The notes: a model not told the origin generated them from the letters alone. A DNA stretch of 64,000 nucleotides from JANWYT01 sp034437555 (GCA_034437555.1 DAOTTQ010000013.1:93043-157042); one strand, 5' to 3'. Counted from the stretch's first letter, positions 1 to 9,318 are shown. Program-made: numbers and translations.

Positions 1-41
1 GCCTGCATGGTCAGAGGCAATTGCAACAATCATAAGCCACG

Positions 42-97
42 CTTTCGTAAACACTCACTAAAAATAGCCTGGTCGTTGATGGCTAGTTTAACGAAAG
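42..97. repeat. nested inverted repeat (possible structured RNA or operator)
   Basis: The arms CTTTCGTAAAC (42-52) and GTTTAACGAAAG (86-97) are complementary apart from one bulged A at 90. Inside them TAGCC (65-69) pairs with GGCTA (81-85). The interior loop is one-sided. No gene is visible in positions 1-200 apart from this and the promoter that follows. It could be a folded RNA segment or a protein site; the sequence alone does not decide. Confidence 0.3.
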
Positions 98-200
98 ATG
101 AGGCGTAAAAATAGGGCGCAACGTCATTAAACCCCATGACATCTTGCCTCATTGCGTCTCGTTTTTAGCGTGCTTCTTACACTTAAATGAGAAAAAACTA

Positions 201-209
201 TGTTATAAT
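201..209 (+). promoter_or_regulatory. extended -10 promoter of the TetR gene
   Basis: TGTTATAAT is a perfect extended -10 element (TGN-TATAAT). No good -35 lies 17 bp upstream, as expected of extended -10 promoters. Only 7 bases separate its last T from the ATG at 217, so transcription would begin at or next to that start codon, giving a leaderless message. Confidence 0.6.
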
Positions 210-216
210 ACGCTTC

Positions 217-807
217 ATGGACGATAATATGCGCTTTATTCAAACCGAAAAAGCCCCACGCGCCGATGCCACCCGCAATCGGCAATTGCTTTTGGATACA
301 GCCCAAACCCTCTTTAGGGCGCATGGTGTACAAAACGTCACCATGTCAGCAGTAGCAGAAGTGGCACAAGTGGGCAAAGGCACGCTGTATCGTCACTTTG
401 CGGACAAAGCCGCGTTGTGCATTGCCCTTCTTGACCAAGACATGCAAGAACTGCAAAACCGTGTGCTGTTTCATCTACGCCAAGAACCCGACCCCTATAA
501 AAAGCTCTATTGGTTTTTAGAACAAGTCGCACATTATGTGTATGAGCATCTTGAGATGCTGTGTGAGAGTGTGCTTGCTACTAATGCACGTTTTGTGAGT
601 GTAAATCAGGCGCATGGGTGGTGGTGGCAAACGATTCGCGCTTTACTCGCCCAATTACGCGTCGAAGGTGACATTGACTATCTTGCGGATGCGCTTTATT
701 TGTTGGTGGATGTGCAAGCAATGCGCCACCAATTATTGGTGCGTCACTATGACATTGAGCGCATCGTCAACGGCTTGCATGCCACCCTAGACAGGCTGAT
801 TGATTAG
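217..807 (+). CDS. TetR/AcrR family transcriptional regulator
   Basis: A dimeric DNA-binding repressor of the TetR family. The helix-turn-helix is in the first 50 residues: RQLLLDTAQTLFRAHG is helix 1, and VGKGTLYRHFADKAAL is the recognition helix and helix 4 typical of the family. The C-terminal half is all helical and divergent, so the ligand cannot be predicted. An upstream in-frame ATG at 187 exists, but the promoter -10 (204-209) falls inside that extension, so the start at 217 (or 229) is preferred. The next gene begins directly at the stop codon, so the regulator probably controls its own operon with the lipoprotein. No clear palindromic operator is visible. Confidence 0.85.
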   Translation: MDDNMRFIQTEKAPRADATRNRQLLLDTAQTLFRAHGVQNVTMSAVAEVAQVGKGTLYRHFADKAALCIALLDQDMQELQNRVLFHLRQEPDPYKKLYWFLEQVAHYVYEHLEMLCESVLATNARFVSVNQAHGWWWQTIRALLAQLRVEGDIDYLADALYLLVDVQAMRHQLLVRHYDIERIVNGLHATLDRLID

Positions 808-808
808 G

Positions 809-2065
809 ATGCGCTACGCATGGCTTTTGCTAATGCTGTGCTTGTTTGGATGTAATTTAGGCGTTGGTGATAATGCCAATTCTTCCCCTTTTGGAACAAC
901 TTCATCACAAGAGAAACCTGCGCTGGTGGTGGCATGGGTGACGAATGGCGATTTATACGCTTGGCAAACAGGCGATACTTTTGCTAGGCGTGTGGCAAGT
1001 GGGGGCGTGATTCGCCCGTATGTGTCTAAGGGGGGGCGATATATTGCGTTTACACGCGGTTCTAACGGCGTGCCGTATAGCCTTTGGACAGTGGAACGTG
1101 ATGGCACAGCCGAAGCGCAATTAGTGGGGCAAGCCCAAGAACGTACCTTTATTGATGGCAGGAACTTTATTGGGGATGTGGTGTGGTACGATGACGAAGT
1201 GTTGTACTTTAATACCCTAGAAGTTGCCGTCCCCTCATTTATTCCTCGTGATGATTTATACCGCGCCAATGCACGTATTCGGGAAGTGGCGTTGCTTTTG
1301 CGCCCCGATGAAGGTGGGCGTTTTAGCATTTCGCCCAATGGTGAGCATATTGTGGTCGTAAGTAGCGGTTCATACGGCAGGCAAGACGGCAGAATTGGCG
1401 TGATAGACCCCTTAGGGCAGGCGCGTGTGGTGAACTTGCTGTATTACGTGGGCGTGGCTACGGGCGCGGACGTGCCATTTTACCCTGATGTGTTCTGGAC
1501 GAGTGATAGCGCGGCTGTGATTTTGGCGTTGCCCGACAAAGACCTTGTGTACAACGACACCCAAGACAGCCTTCCCGCGACTGACCTATGGCAATTGCCC
1601 ATCCAAACGCCCTCTGGTAGAACGCGCATTGGCAGTGTTCGCGCCAGCTTTTTTGGCTTGCCTGTGTACAGCGATGATGCCAGCCAATTGGCGTTTTTAG
1701 TGCGCGATGTTGCCAGCAATCGGTTTACCTTGTCTTTAGCAGAGGCAAACGGTGACAATACCCAAGCATATGAAAGTGGCGAACTAGGGAACATTTCTAC
1801 GGCGCATTGGCTACCCAAAAGCAATCGCTTTTGGTTTGTAACGGGCGTTGGGGCGTTTTATTTGGGGCAAGCCAACCAACCCCCCACACGACTAGGCAAT
1901 GACCAATGGCGTGAGGTGCTTTTTTTAAGTGACACGGCATATTTGGCAACGATTCAAGAGGGTGATGCCTTCTTGGTGCAGTGGGGAAACTTAGAGAACG
2001 GCAGTACACTCACGCTAGGCAGTGCGCCCACCGTCCCCCTCGTGGATGGCATTTACAACGAATGA
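809..2065 (+). CDS. beta-propeller lipoprotein (TolB/WD40-like)
   Basis: An exported lipoprotein: a hydrophobic signal ends in the lipobox LFGC with Cys15 as the lipidation site. The rest is repeated beta-rich blades with PD40/TolB-like phrases (GDLYAWQTGD, GRYIAFTRG, RFSISPNGEHIVVVS, ASQLAFLVRD), so it is most likely a six- or seven-bladed propeller outside the membrane. No catalytic residues can be named. A TTG at 800 is also in frame but overlaps tetR; the ATG at 809 gives a normal signal peptide. It is translationally coupled to the TetR gene. Its last 13 bases overlap the 3' end of the convergent histidine kinase gene. Function unknown; a binding or scaffold role is inferred. Confidence 0.75.
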   Translation: MRYAWLLLMLCLFGCNLGVGDNANSSPFGTTSSQEKPALVVAWVTNGDLYAWQTGDTFARRVASGGVIRPYVSKGGRYIAFTRGSNGVPYSLWTVERDGTAEAQLVGQAQERTFIDGRNFIGDVVWYDDEVLYFNTLEVAVPSFIPRDDLYRANARIREVALLLRPDEGGRFSISPNGEHIVVVSSGSYGRQDGRIGVIDPLGQARVVNLLYYVGVATGADVPFYPDVFWTSDSAAVILALPDKDLVYNDTQDSLPATDLWQLPIQTPSGRTRIGSVRASFFGLPVYSDDASQLAFLVRDVASNRFTLSLAEANGDNTQAYESGELGNISTAHWLPKSNRFWFVTGVGAFYLGQANQPPTRLGNDQWREVLFLSDTAYLATIQEGDAFLVQWGNLENGSTLTLGSAPTVPLVDGIYNE

Positions 2066-5031
2066 TGCTTCTGTAAGCGTCGGTTAAGGGCAATTCGCAC
2101 GTTTTCTACAAGGGTATTCCCACTCATTTGGCTCTTCCCCATAAATTGCGCCCCTAGCCCCTCTACTTTGCGCTTTTCGCCCACCGTTAAATCGCGGGCT
2201 GTGGTTAAAATGACGGGTATCTTTTGTTCGGGGTCACGGTCTCTCAGTACCCTTAGCACCTCAAAACCACTAATGCCCGGCATCATCACATCCACAATCA
2301 GCATTGAAGGTTCATTTTCTTTTACCCACTCTAGGGCTTTTTCGCCCGTGTTGACTGCTTCTACAGGGTAGCCCGCCGATTGCAATACATCCTGCATCAA
2401 GAGCCGATGGTGGTTCTTATCGTCTACGATGAGAATGGGCTTTTCTACCATGATATGCACGAATCGCGCTAAAGTTTCTAGCAGTAGGGGCTGATTGATA
2501 GGCTTGATAAGATATTCGGACGCGCCCAAATATAAGCCTGTGGTGCGCTTGTCTAGCACACTTTGCACAATTATCGGAATATGCTGAGTTTCGGGGTCGG
2601 TTTTCAGACGGCGTAATAGCTCCCAACCGTCAATGTGTGGCATCACCACATCGGTGATAATCGTGGCGGGTTTGATGCGTGGAATAATGTCGAGGGCTTG
2701 GACAGCATCCCGCGAAGTAACCACCTGATAGCCACTGTTAACCAGATAATCCTCTGTAAGTTGCAGTGTTGCCATATCATCATCAATGACCAGTAAAATC
2801 GGACGCTTGTCATCATAAAGAAGAATTTCGAGGGTGTCTTCGGCGGGGGGCATGGCGGGCAATAACACATAGAAGGTACTGCCACTGTTGACGGTACTTT
2901 CTACCCAAATATAGCCGTTGTGCATTTTTACTAGCCGTTCACTAATGGCAAGCCCCAAGCCTGTGCCTTCGTATTCACGCACACTAGAGCCGTCTGCTTG
3001 GCGAAACGCATCAAATATCACGCGCTGATGTTCGGGCTTAATGCCAATGCCACTGTCACTAACGGCAATCATCAGCCAATGCCCATCGGCGATACTGCCT
3101 AAGTAGCTAGGAACTTGGATACGGCGGTCTGTACTGATGTGGTTGACTAAGTTCACCAATTGTACTGTAACGGCAACAACACCCTTATGGGTAAACTTGA
3201 CGGCATTACTAAGCAAGTTTGTAACCACTTGCCGTATGCGTTGCGAATCGGCTTTAATGGATGGGACAGGAGGCACAACGCGCACTTGTAGCTCTAGCCC
3301 TTTTTGTTCGGCAAGGGTGTCGATGGTCATTATGACATCCTGAACGACATCTTCCACATTCAACGAGACAACCTCTAGTTCCATTCTGCCCGCTTCAATT
3401 TTGGACAAGTCGAGAATGTCGTTGATAATTTCTAAAAGGTTTTTGCCGCTTCTATGAACGCGCATTAGTCGGTCATTTTGTTGGTCGTTCAGTTCGCCAT
3501 ACGCCCCGTTAGCCAATAGTTCGGTATAGCCAATGATGGCGTTGAGGGGTGTCCGTAGTTCATGGCTGATATTGGCTAAAAATTCGTTTTTAAGGTGGTT
3601 TGTTTCTACGGCTTTTTCATACAGTTCGGCGTTTTGTAAAGCAGTGCCAATTTGTGCCGCCACTGTCATGAGTGTTTCTATTTCTTCTTCGTCAAAAATG
3701 CGCTGAGGGTTATAAGAATCTAATCCTAAGCTCCCCATAATCTGGTCATTTATCACCATGGGCATGATGAGAGTTGTGCCACTTCTGCTGGCATTGCGCC
3801 ACATATCCCCGCGTTTTTCTTGCCCCACCACTTCGCTGGCGTTTTTTTGTGTCACGATAATGGGCTGATTTCTGCGGATGTCGGATAAGATTTTTTGATA
3901 ATCAACAGAGTGCTTGGGCGAAATAACAATACCCGACAGCCTAGAATCGGGGTATTCGGCGGCAAAATAAATGTTGTTGTCGTTGGGGTTTAGCCGTAAA
4001 ATGCCCACATGGTCAACATTAAACAGTTCCGCTAAAAGCTGGGCGGACTGTGTGAGCATTTCTTGCGGGTCTAGGGTGTTGCTTAACATGAGGGCAATAC
4101 GATGAAGCGATGCCATACGGTTGGTTTGTGTTTGTATGGCTTGTAGGCTGCTGGTGGCTTGTTGTAGCAATCGGGCGTTGTCTAGTGCCATAGAAAGCTG
4201 TGCGCCAATGGCTCTAATGACCGACAAATCGCTTGCTTGATACGCATTAGGGGCGTGGCTAAACAGGCAGAAAACGCCCATAGCATCGCCATTGCGATTA
4301 ACAAGCGGTGTTCCAATCCAAGACCGCACCCCCCCAAGCACTTCTTTATCGTTAATGCCAATCCGTTCTAGCTCGGCGGGTGAGTTGTGTGCGTCTTGTA
4401 GGGCAAGTATGTTTTGTGATTGCATTACCGCGAGGGCTAATGGTTCGATGATAGGGTGTTGCTGTGATTTTCTTTCTAGCACGGGCTGGTAAAAAGTGTT
4501 GTTGGTGTCATCCCAAAATGCCACCACCACGCGTAATTTAGAAAATAAAGCACTAAGTTCGGCTAACAATGGCGACCAAATGGCATCACTGCCAAAGTAT
4601 TTGCTAAACAATTTGCTGATGTTGTTTAAGGATTCCATCTCACGCATACGGCGGTTGGTATCCTCAAAGTGTTGTGATGAGGTGGTTAGGTGAAGCATAG
4701 ACAGGCGCAGTTTAAGCCATTCCGCAAACCACATTACGCCATCAGTGCTTTCTGAAAACACAATCACTTTTTCTTGCCCCAGTGGATAAACCACGCCACC
4801 ACTTACTTCTAGCGGTGTAATGGGCGCATCATTGGTAGAAAGCCACGCGGTTAGGGCATCGGGGAGGGGCTTTATAGTTTGGTGCATTACCCCCTGATAA
4901 ACAGCAAATAACGCCCACTTGCGCTTGTCAGCTTCCGCAATGAGGGTATTTAAGAGGTCGTAAGGGCTTTCTGCTTCTTTTAAGCAAGAAAGTAACGCGC
5001 TATCGAGCATCATTGTTTTATGCCTTCTCAC
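2053..5031 (-). CDS. GAF-domain hybrid sensor histidine kinase with two receiver domains
   Basis: A cytosolic two-component hybrid kinase of 992 residues without obvious membrane segments. Domains in order: an N-terminal region that may be a degenerate sensor (1-130), GAF-like domain (about 135-290), second GAF (about 310-470), HisKA with the H-box NISHELRTPLNAIIGY (His near 489), HATPase with GTGLGLAISERLVKMHNG, then two receiver domains. The first receiver has IDDD, ITDVVMPHIDGWELL and an IKP end. The second has IVDD and IVDVMMPGISGFEVL but GKS instead of the usual KP. No DNA-binding output is attached, so it likely passes phosphate to other partners or acts as a phosphorelay hub. Met7 or Met8 could be alternative starts. 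No cognate regulator is adjacent. Confidence 0.9.
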   Translation of the reverse strand: MRRHKTMMLDSALLSCLKEAESPYDLLNTLIAEADKRKWALFAVYQGVMHQTIKPLPDALTAWLSTNDAPITPLEVSGGVVYPLGQEKVIVFSESTDGVMWFAEWLKLRLSMLHLTTSSQHFEDTNRRMREMESLNNISKLFSKYFGSDAIWSPLLAELSALFSKLRVVVAFWDDTNNTFYQPVLERKSQQHPIIEPLALAVMQSQNILALQDAHNSPAELERIGINDKEVLGGVRSWIGTPLVNRNGDAMGVFCLFSHAPNAYQASDLSVIRAIGAQLSMALDNARLLQQATSSLQAIQTQTNRMASLHRIALMLSNTLDPQEMLTQSAQLLAELFNVDHVGILRLNPNDNNIYFAAEYPDSRLSGIVISPKHSVDYQKILSDIRRNQPIIVTQKNASEVVGQEKRGDMWRNASRSGTTLIMPMVINDQIMGSLGLDSYNPQRIFDEEEIETLMTVAAQIGTALQNAELYEKAVETNHLKNEFLANISHELRTPLNAIIGYTELLANGAYGELNDQQNDRLMRVHRSGKNLLEIINDILDLSKIEAGRMELEVVSLNVEDVVQDVIMTIDTLAEQKGLELQVRVVPPVPSIKADSQRIRQVVTNLLSNAVKFTHKGVVAVTVQLVNLVNHISTDRRIQVPSYLGSIADGHWLMIAVSDSGIGIKPEHQRVIFDAFRQADGSSVREYEGTGLGLAISERLVKMHNGYIWVESTVNSGSTFYVLLPAMPPAEDTLEILLYDDKRPILLVIDDDMATLQLTEDYLVNSGYQVVTSRDAVQALDIIPRIKPATIITDVVMPHIDGWELLRRLKTDPETQHIPIIVQSVLDKRTTGLYLGASEYLIKPINQPLLLETLARFVHIMVEKPILIVDDKNHHRLLMQDVLQSAGYPVEAVNTGEKALEWVKENEPSMLIVDVMMPGISGFEVLRVLRDRDPEQKIPVILTTARDLTVGEKRKVEGLGAQFMGKSQMSGNTLVENVRIALNRRLQKHHSL

Positions 5032-5205
5032 ATCTTGTCGCTAGGATAGATTATGACACACTTTGACCCATTTTGATGAGTAAATTGGGGAAATTACTCT
5101 AAGACGAAAAACACTTCGTTAAAGTTTTCGTTAAGAACAGGTAGAATATGGGGTTTAAGCCCTTATAATGACGTTATGTGACCGACACCCTATATAGGAG
5201 AATAC

Positions 5206-6996
5206 ATGGCAGGACTACCAACTTACCGTGTAATGCTGGTTCTAATTGAGAACATTTACCTTACCGAATGGCTAACGCTTGCCAAACACCTTGCCTCTAC
5301 GGAGTGCGAGATTCATTTGCGGGGCATGGTGATACAGCCCGCCCATCTTTCCCTTAGTGAAGGGGTGCTTCAGGTGCAACAGTGGCGCGATAGCCTGCTA
5401 AAGGTTGCCACAGATTTACCCGAAGTTCATGACGAAGTGCGTGTTTATGTCGATTATGACCCCTACCCCCGTATTTTAGAAGATGTCAAAGCCCTAGAGA
5501 TTGATTTGTTGGTGATGCAATGGTCAATTAGCAGTGCCACCCATAATGCCACCAACATCATGCTCCAATCTGCGCCGTGTGACATGGTGCTATTGGATGG
5601 CATTGTAACAGAAGGGCAAGAAGGCGTGCTATTGTCTTTGCGTGGGGGTCCCAATATGACACTGGGCTTGCGTGTGGCAAAAGCACTGGCAGATACCGCG
5701 CCTATCACGTTGTTTCACGCCACAGACCGCCAGCGCATTGCCCCCGACATGAAGTTTCTTATTCGTTCAGAACCGCAAATTGGGCGTGTGGTAACGGCAG
5801 TAGGTGATATTGCCGAGAGCATTTTAGACGAATCACATGGGCATAAAGCGGTGGTGATGGGCGCAACGTTTTATGAACCTGATGCTCAACACAGTGGCGT
5901 TAGCCCCCTAACCAGCGTGATTCGCCAGCATATCACCCAGCCCATTGCGTTGGTGCGTGCGTGGCATCCCGAAGCCATCGAAACCCACTTACCCCCAACC
6001 ACAGAAGAAAACCTATCCACACGGGTTGACCGCTGGTTTGCCGAAAATACGTTTGATAGTAGCGAATTTAGTGATTTACACGCGCTTCTTGCTCTAAAGC
6101 AGAAGCAGGGGCTAACGATTAGTGTGGGATTGCCCGCCCTTAATGAAGAAGCTACCGTTGGCAATGTCATTCGTACCCTGCAAAAGACACTGATGGAAGA
6201 TGTGCCACTGATAGATGAAATTGTCCTGATAGACAGCAATTCTACCGACAACACGATTGCCATTGCCGAATCTTTGGGGGTAACGGTGTATAAACACCCC
6301 GACATTTTGCCCGAAGCTGGCACACACAGGGGCAAGGGTGAAGCCCTTTGGAAAAGCCTGCACGTTCTAAAGGGTGACATCATCGCATGGGTTGACACCG
6401 ACATTACCAATATCCACCCGCGCTTTATTTACGGGTTGTTGGGTCCCCTGTTGATGTATCCGCGTGTGCAATACGTCAAGGGCTTTTATCAACGCCCCAT
6501 CAAGGTGGACGATAAGATGCAGGCTTTTGGGGGCGGGCGCGTTACAGAACTGGTGGCACGCCCTTGGTTAAACTTGTTTTATCCTGAACTTTCGGGGGTG
6601 ATACAACCGCTTTCGGGTGAATATGCGGGCAGGCGAGAAGCCCTAGAGCGCGTGCCGTTTTTTAGTGGCTATGGCGTAGAAACGGGCTTGCTGATAGACC
6701 TCCTAGAACACTATGGGCTACAGGGTATTGCACAAACCAATCTTGAAGTGCGCGTGCATCATAATCAGCCGTTGGTGGGCTTAAGCAAAATGGCGTTTGC
6801 TATCTTACAAGTGTTCATAGACCGCCTGGAACATCGTTTTGAAACGACCTTACTGGACAAAGCAAACCGAAGCATGAAGCTGATTGTGCAAGAACCCGAC
6901 CGCTTTGGGCTAGAGATTGCTGAAATTAGCGATATAGAACGCCCGCCGATGCGCTCTTTACCCGAATATTTGAGCAAGTTTTACCCAAATACCTAA
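5206..6996 (+). CDS. gpgS: glucosyl-3-phosphoglycerate synthase with N-terminal UspA-like domain
   Basis: The C-terminal part (about 300-596) matches the GT81 family enzyme that transfers glucose from an NDP-glucose to 3-phosphoglycerate, the first step to glucosylglycerate. Visible are GLPALNEEATVGNVIRTL, the IDSNSTDNT nucleotide-binding segment, the AWVDTDITNIHP metal site (DTD), the acceptor loop GKGEALWKSL and SGEYAGRREALERVPF. The first ~265 residues form an additional universal-stress-protein-like region (LVMQWSISSATHN, VVMGATFYE). Stand-alone GpgS proteins are near 300-350 residues, so 596 is a fusion. RBS TAGGAG lies just upstream. The phosphatase partner (GpgP) is not in the window. 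The product is an osmolyte or precursor of methylglucose lipopolysaccharide; which one applies here is unknown. Confidence 0.88.
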   Translation: MAGLPTYRVMLVLIENIYLTEWLTLAKHLASTECEIHLRGMVIQPAHLSLSEGVLQVQQWRDSLLKVATDLPEVHDEVRVYVDYDPYPRILEDVKALEIDLLVMQWSISSATHNATNIMLQSAPCDMVLLDGIVTEGQEGVLLSLRGGPNMTLGLRVAKALADTAPITLFHATDRQRIAPDMKFLIRSEPQIGRVVTAVGDIAESILDESHGHKAVVMGATFYEPDAQHSGVSPLTSVIRQHITQPIALVRAWHPEAIETHLPPTTEENLSTRVDRWFAENTFDSSEFSDLHALLALKQKQGLTISVGLPALNEEATVGNVIRTLQKTLMEDVPLIDEIVLIDSNSTDNTIAIAESLGVTVYKHPDILPEAGTHRGKGEALWKSLHVLKGDIIAWVDTDITNIHPRFIYGLLGPLLMYPRVQYVKGFYQRPIKVDDKMQAFGGGRVTELVARPWLNLFYPELSGVIQPLSGEYAGRREALERVPFFSGYGVETGLLIDLLEHYGLQGIAQTNLEVRVHHNQPLVGLSKMAFAILQVFIDRLEHRFETTLLDKANRSMKLIVQEPDRFGLEIAEISDIERPPMRSLPEYLSKFYPNT

Positions 6997-7013
6997 CGAA
7001 AAATGCCCGTTCT

Positions 7014-7022
7014 TGTTACAAT
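7014..7022 (+). promoter_or_regulatory. extended -10 promoter of the first M42 peptidase
   Basis: TGTTACAAT fits the TGN-TAYAAT pattern also seen at 201, 13138 and 60006. It lies 37 bases before the start codon at 7060, in the short gap after gpgS, and gives the peptidase its own promoter. Confidence 0.45.
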
Positions 7023-7059
7023 GTGTGGCTATACGTGACAATAACTAGGACGGCAAAGT

Positions 7060-8103
7060 ATGTTACTAAAGGAACTTTCGCAAGCCATTGGCGTAAGTGG
7101 TGATGAGGGCGCAGTACGCGCTCTTATCCACGATGCCATCAAGGATGATGTAACCGACATTACCATAGACAGCATTGGCAACCTGACCGCCTTTAAGAAG
7201 GGAACAGGAACGCAAGCCTTGCGCGTTATGCTGGATGCCCACATGGACGAAGTGGGTTTTATGGTGATGGGGTTTGATAGTGATGGGCTAATACGCTTTG
7301 CCAACGTGGGCGGTATTGACCCGCGTATTATGTTGGGCTTGCGTGTAAAGGTGGGCAAGAAGGGATTAAATGGCATTATTTTGTCTACGCCCATTCACCA
7401 TAGCAAAGATCAAACGGCGAAAGCCATTAAAGACTTACGCATAGATATTGGCGCAACCAGCAAATCAGGCGCAGAAGGCTTGGTGAGCTTGGGTGAGCGC
7501 ATTGCGTTTGATAGTGAGTATATCGAAGTCAGCGACACCGTACTAAGAGGTAAGGCGTTTGATGACCGTGTGGGCTGTTCTATTCTCATTGATGTGCTAA
7601 AGGGTGGTAACTACCCTGTGGACATTGTGGCTTCGTTTAGTGTGCAAGAAGAAATTGGCTTAAGGGGCGCAAAAATTGCCGCCAACCGCCTAAAGCCCGA
7701 CCTCGCGATTGCCCTAGAGGGTACAACTGCCCACGATGTGCCATTGGGCGATGCCGACCCCGACGACCTGATGATTCCAAACCCTGTATGCCGTATGGGG
7801 GCGGGACCTGCCATTACGGTGATGGATGCCAGCATGATTGCTTCACCCCGTTTAACGCAGTTTATTCGCCAAACAGCCACCACTCACAACATTCCACACC
7901 AGCTTAAAACGGCGCGCGGCGGTGGCACAGACGCAGGAAGCATCCACCTGACGCAATCGGGCGTGCCTTCTGCGGTGATTAGCATGCCCTGCCGTTATAT
8001 TCACAGCCCGCACGCTTATTTAAGCAAAACAGATTATCAGCACATGCTAGAGCTTGTAAAAGCGGTCTTAAATTCGCTCACTAGTGATGCCATTAAAGGG
8101 TAA
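7060..8103 (+). CDS. M42 family metallopeptidase (glutamyl/deblocking aminopeptidase type)
   Basis: A cytosolic dinuclear-metal aminopeptidase of the M42 family, expected to form large tetrahedral assemblies that trim peptides. Family signatures in order: LDAHMDEVGFM (metal His and catalytic Asp), AFDDRVGCSILIDV (bridging Asp), VQEEIGLRGA (catalytic Glu pair), IALEGTTAHD (metal-binding region), GGGTDAGSIHL and RYIHSPHAYLS (last metal His). Length 347 is normal. Start at the ATG preceded by an AGGA element. A second M42 gene follows after about 210 bases. The two differ in the metal-loop sequence (EGTTAHD here, DVTATGD there), which suggests different substrate preference. Confidence 0.9.
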   Translation: MLLKELSQAIGVSGDEGAVRALIHDAIKDDVTDITIDSIGNLTAFKKGTGTQALRVMLDAHMDEVGFMVMGFDSDGLIRFANVGGIDPRIMLGLRVKVGKKGLNGIILSTPIHHSKDQTAKAIKDLRIDIGATSKSGAEGLVSLGERIAFDSEYIEVSDTVLRGKAFDDRVGCSILIDVLKGGNYPVDIVASFSVQEEIGLRGAKIAANRLKPDLAIALEGTTAHDVPLGDADPDDLMIPNPVCRMGAGPAITVMDASMIASPRLTQFIRQTATTHNIPHQLKTARGGGTDAGSIHLTQSGVPSAVISMPCRYIHSPHAYLSKTDYQHMLELVKAVLNSLTSDAIKG

Positions 8104-8109
8104 AAAGCC

Positions 8110-8246
8110 ATGCCAATCACATTTAATCGTGTTGAACCACGCATCACTCGCCCACCTTTCAAACAGGCTTGTTAAAAGCCCGTGAGATGGTAAAAGGCTA
8201 TCTTGCTCAACAAAACGCCGATACAGAACCATCGGACGAACCCTAA
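8110..8246 (+). pseudogene. possible small CDS broken by a frameshift
   Basis: An ATG at 8110 with AAAGGG ahead of it reads MPITFNRVEPRITRPPFKQA and stops at 8173-8175. In another frame the same stretch continues as LLKAREMVKGYLAQQNADT and ends with an acidic tail at 8246. Joined across the break near 8163-8177 it would be a protein of about 45 residues. It fills most of the gap between the two M42 genes. It may be a pseudogene, a sequencing error in an A-run, or chance; I do not recognise the product. Confidence 0.28.
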
Positions 8247-8311
8247 TCTTTTGCCCGTGTGGGCATGATACACACAACAACAAAACCACTTATCCAGAGG
8301 ACTAAAACCAC

Positions 8312-9304
8312 ATGCTAGAACTCATTAAAAAATTAACCGAGGCGTGGGGCCCCAGTGGCTATGAACATCACGTTCGCGCCGTCATCCAAGAAGAAGTTGC
8401 CCCTTATTGTGACGAAATAACCGTAGACGGCTTAGGAAACCTAATTTGCCGTGTGGGGAGTGGGGGCAAGAAAGTTTTGATTGCCTCACACATGGATGAA
8501 ATTGGCATGATGGCAACCTATCAAGAACCGACGACCCAATACTTGCGCTTTACGCCTATTGGCGGCTTGCTGTATACGTCAATGCACGGCAACCGCGTGA
8601 AGTTTGAAGATGGCACAATCGGCGTGATTGCTATTCATGACGCTTTTGGTAAGGGGCGGACGGCGGCTGCCGATGCTGATAGCTTCTTTATTGACGTACA
8701 AAATGAAGATGGCGCAGTTGTCCCAGAGGGTAGCCCCGCAGCATTTTGGCGCGAGATGGACGTGCGCGGACAGCGCGTGATAGCGAAGTCTTTAGATGAC
8801 CGTATTGGCTGTGTGGTGGCTATTGAAACAATGAAACGCCTGAACAAGCAAACGCCAAACACGCTTTACTTTGCGTTTACAGTGCAAGAAGAAGTGGGCT
8901 TGCGTGGGGCGCGTGTGGCAGCACAGGGCGTAAACCCCGACCTAGCGATTGCACTTGATGTTACGGCAACAGGCGATGAAATTAACAATCGTAAAATGTC
9001 GGTTAAGCTGGGCGGTGGGGCTGCCATTAAGGTCATTGACGGCGGACACATTGTGCCACCCCAAATTAAGCAATGGATGATAGACCGCGCCGAAGCCGAC
9101 GGCATTCCGTATCAATTGGAATTGCTAACGGGCGGTACAACCGATGCATCAGCCATGCAATTGGCACATAGTGGCGTTCCGAGTGGCTGTATTAGTATTC
9201 CTACGCGCTTTTTGCACACTACCAGCGAAACCGTAGACCTGCGCGACGTGAGCGCGTGCATTGACCTTCTAACGGGCTTGCTGAAAAACCCCGCACTTTC
9301 TTAA
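8312..9304 (+). CDS. M42 family metallopeptidase (second paralogue)
   Basis: Second member of the M42 aminopeptidase pair. Signatures: IASHMDEIGMMA, KSLDDRIGCVVAIE, VQEEVGLRGARVAAQG, IALDVTATGD, TGGTTDASAMQLAHSG and TRFLHTTSETVDL. All metal and catalytic positions of the family appear present, so it should be active. Length 330 is standard. An RBS-like AGAGGA lies upstream of the ATG. The gene ends 15 bases before a strong bidirectional terminator. The tandem arrangement probably arose by duplication followed by divergence, since the two proteins are clearly homologous but far from identical. Confidence 0.9.
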   Translation: MLELIKKLTEAWGPSGYEHHVRAVIQEEVAPYCDEITVDGLGNLICRVGSGGKKVLIASHMDEIGMMATYQEPTTQYLRFTPIGGLLYTSMHGNRVKFEDGTIGVIAIHDAFGKGRTAAADADSFFIDVQNEDGAVVPEGSPAAFWREMDVRGQRVIAKSLDDRIGCVVAIETMKRLNKQTPNTLYFAFTVQEEVGLRGARVAAQGVNPDLAIALDVTATGDEINNRKMSVKLGGGAAIKVIDGGHIVPPQIKQWMIDRAEADGIPYQLELLTGGTTDASAMQLAHSGVPSGCISIPTRFLHTTSETVDLRDVSACIDLLTGLLKNPALS

Positions 9305-9318
9305 ACCTCACAATGCAA

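Noticed and set aside
814..1338. Minus-strand open frame opposite the beta-propeller lipoprotein
   Set aside because: No recognised motifs; the plus-strand gene has signal peptide and propeller repeats.
5886..6410. Long open frame on the minus strand opposite gpgS
   Set aside because: It lies fully inside a well-supported gene, has no RBS or family motifs, and has the skewed composition typical of antisense frames.
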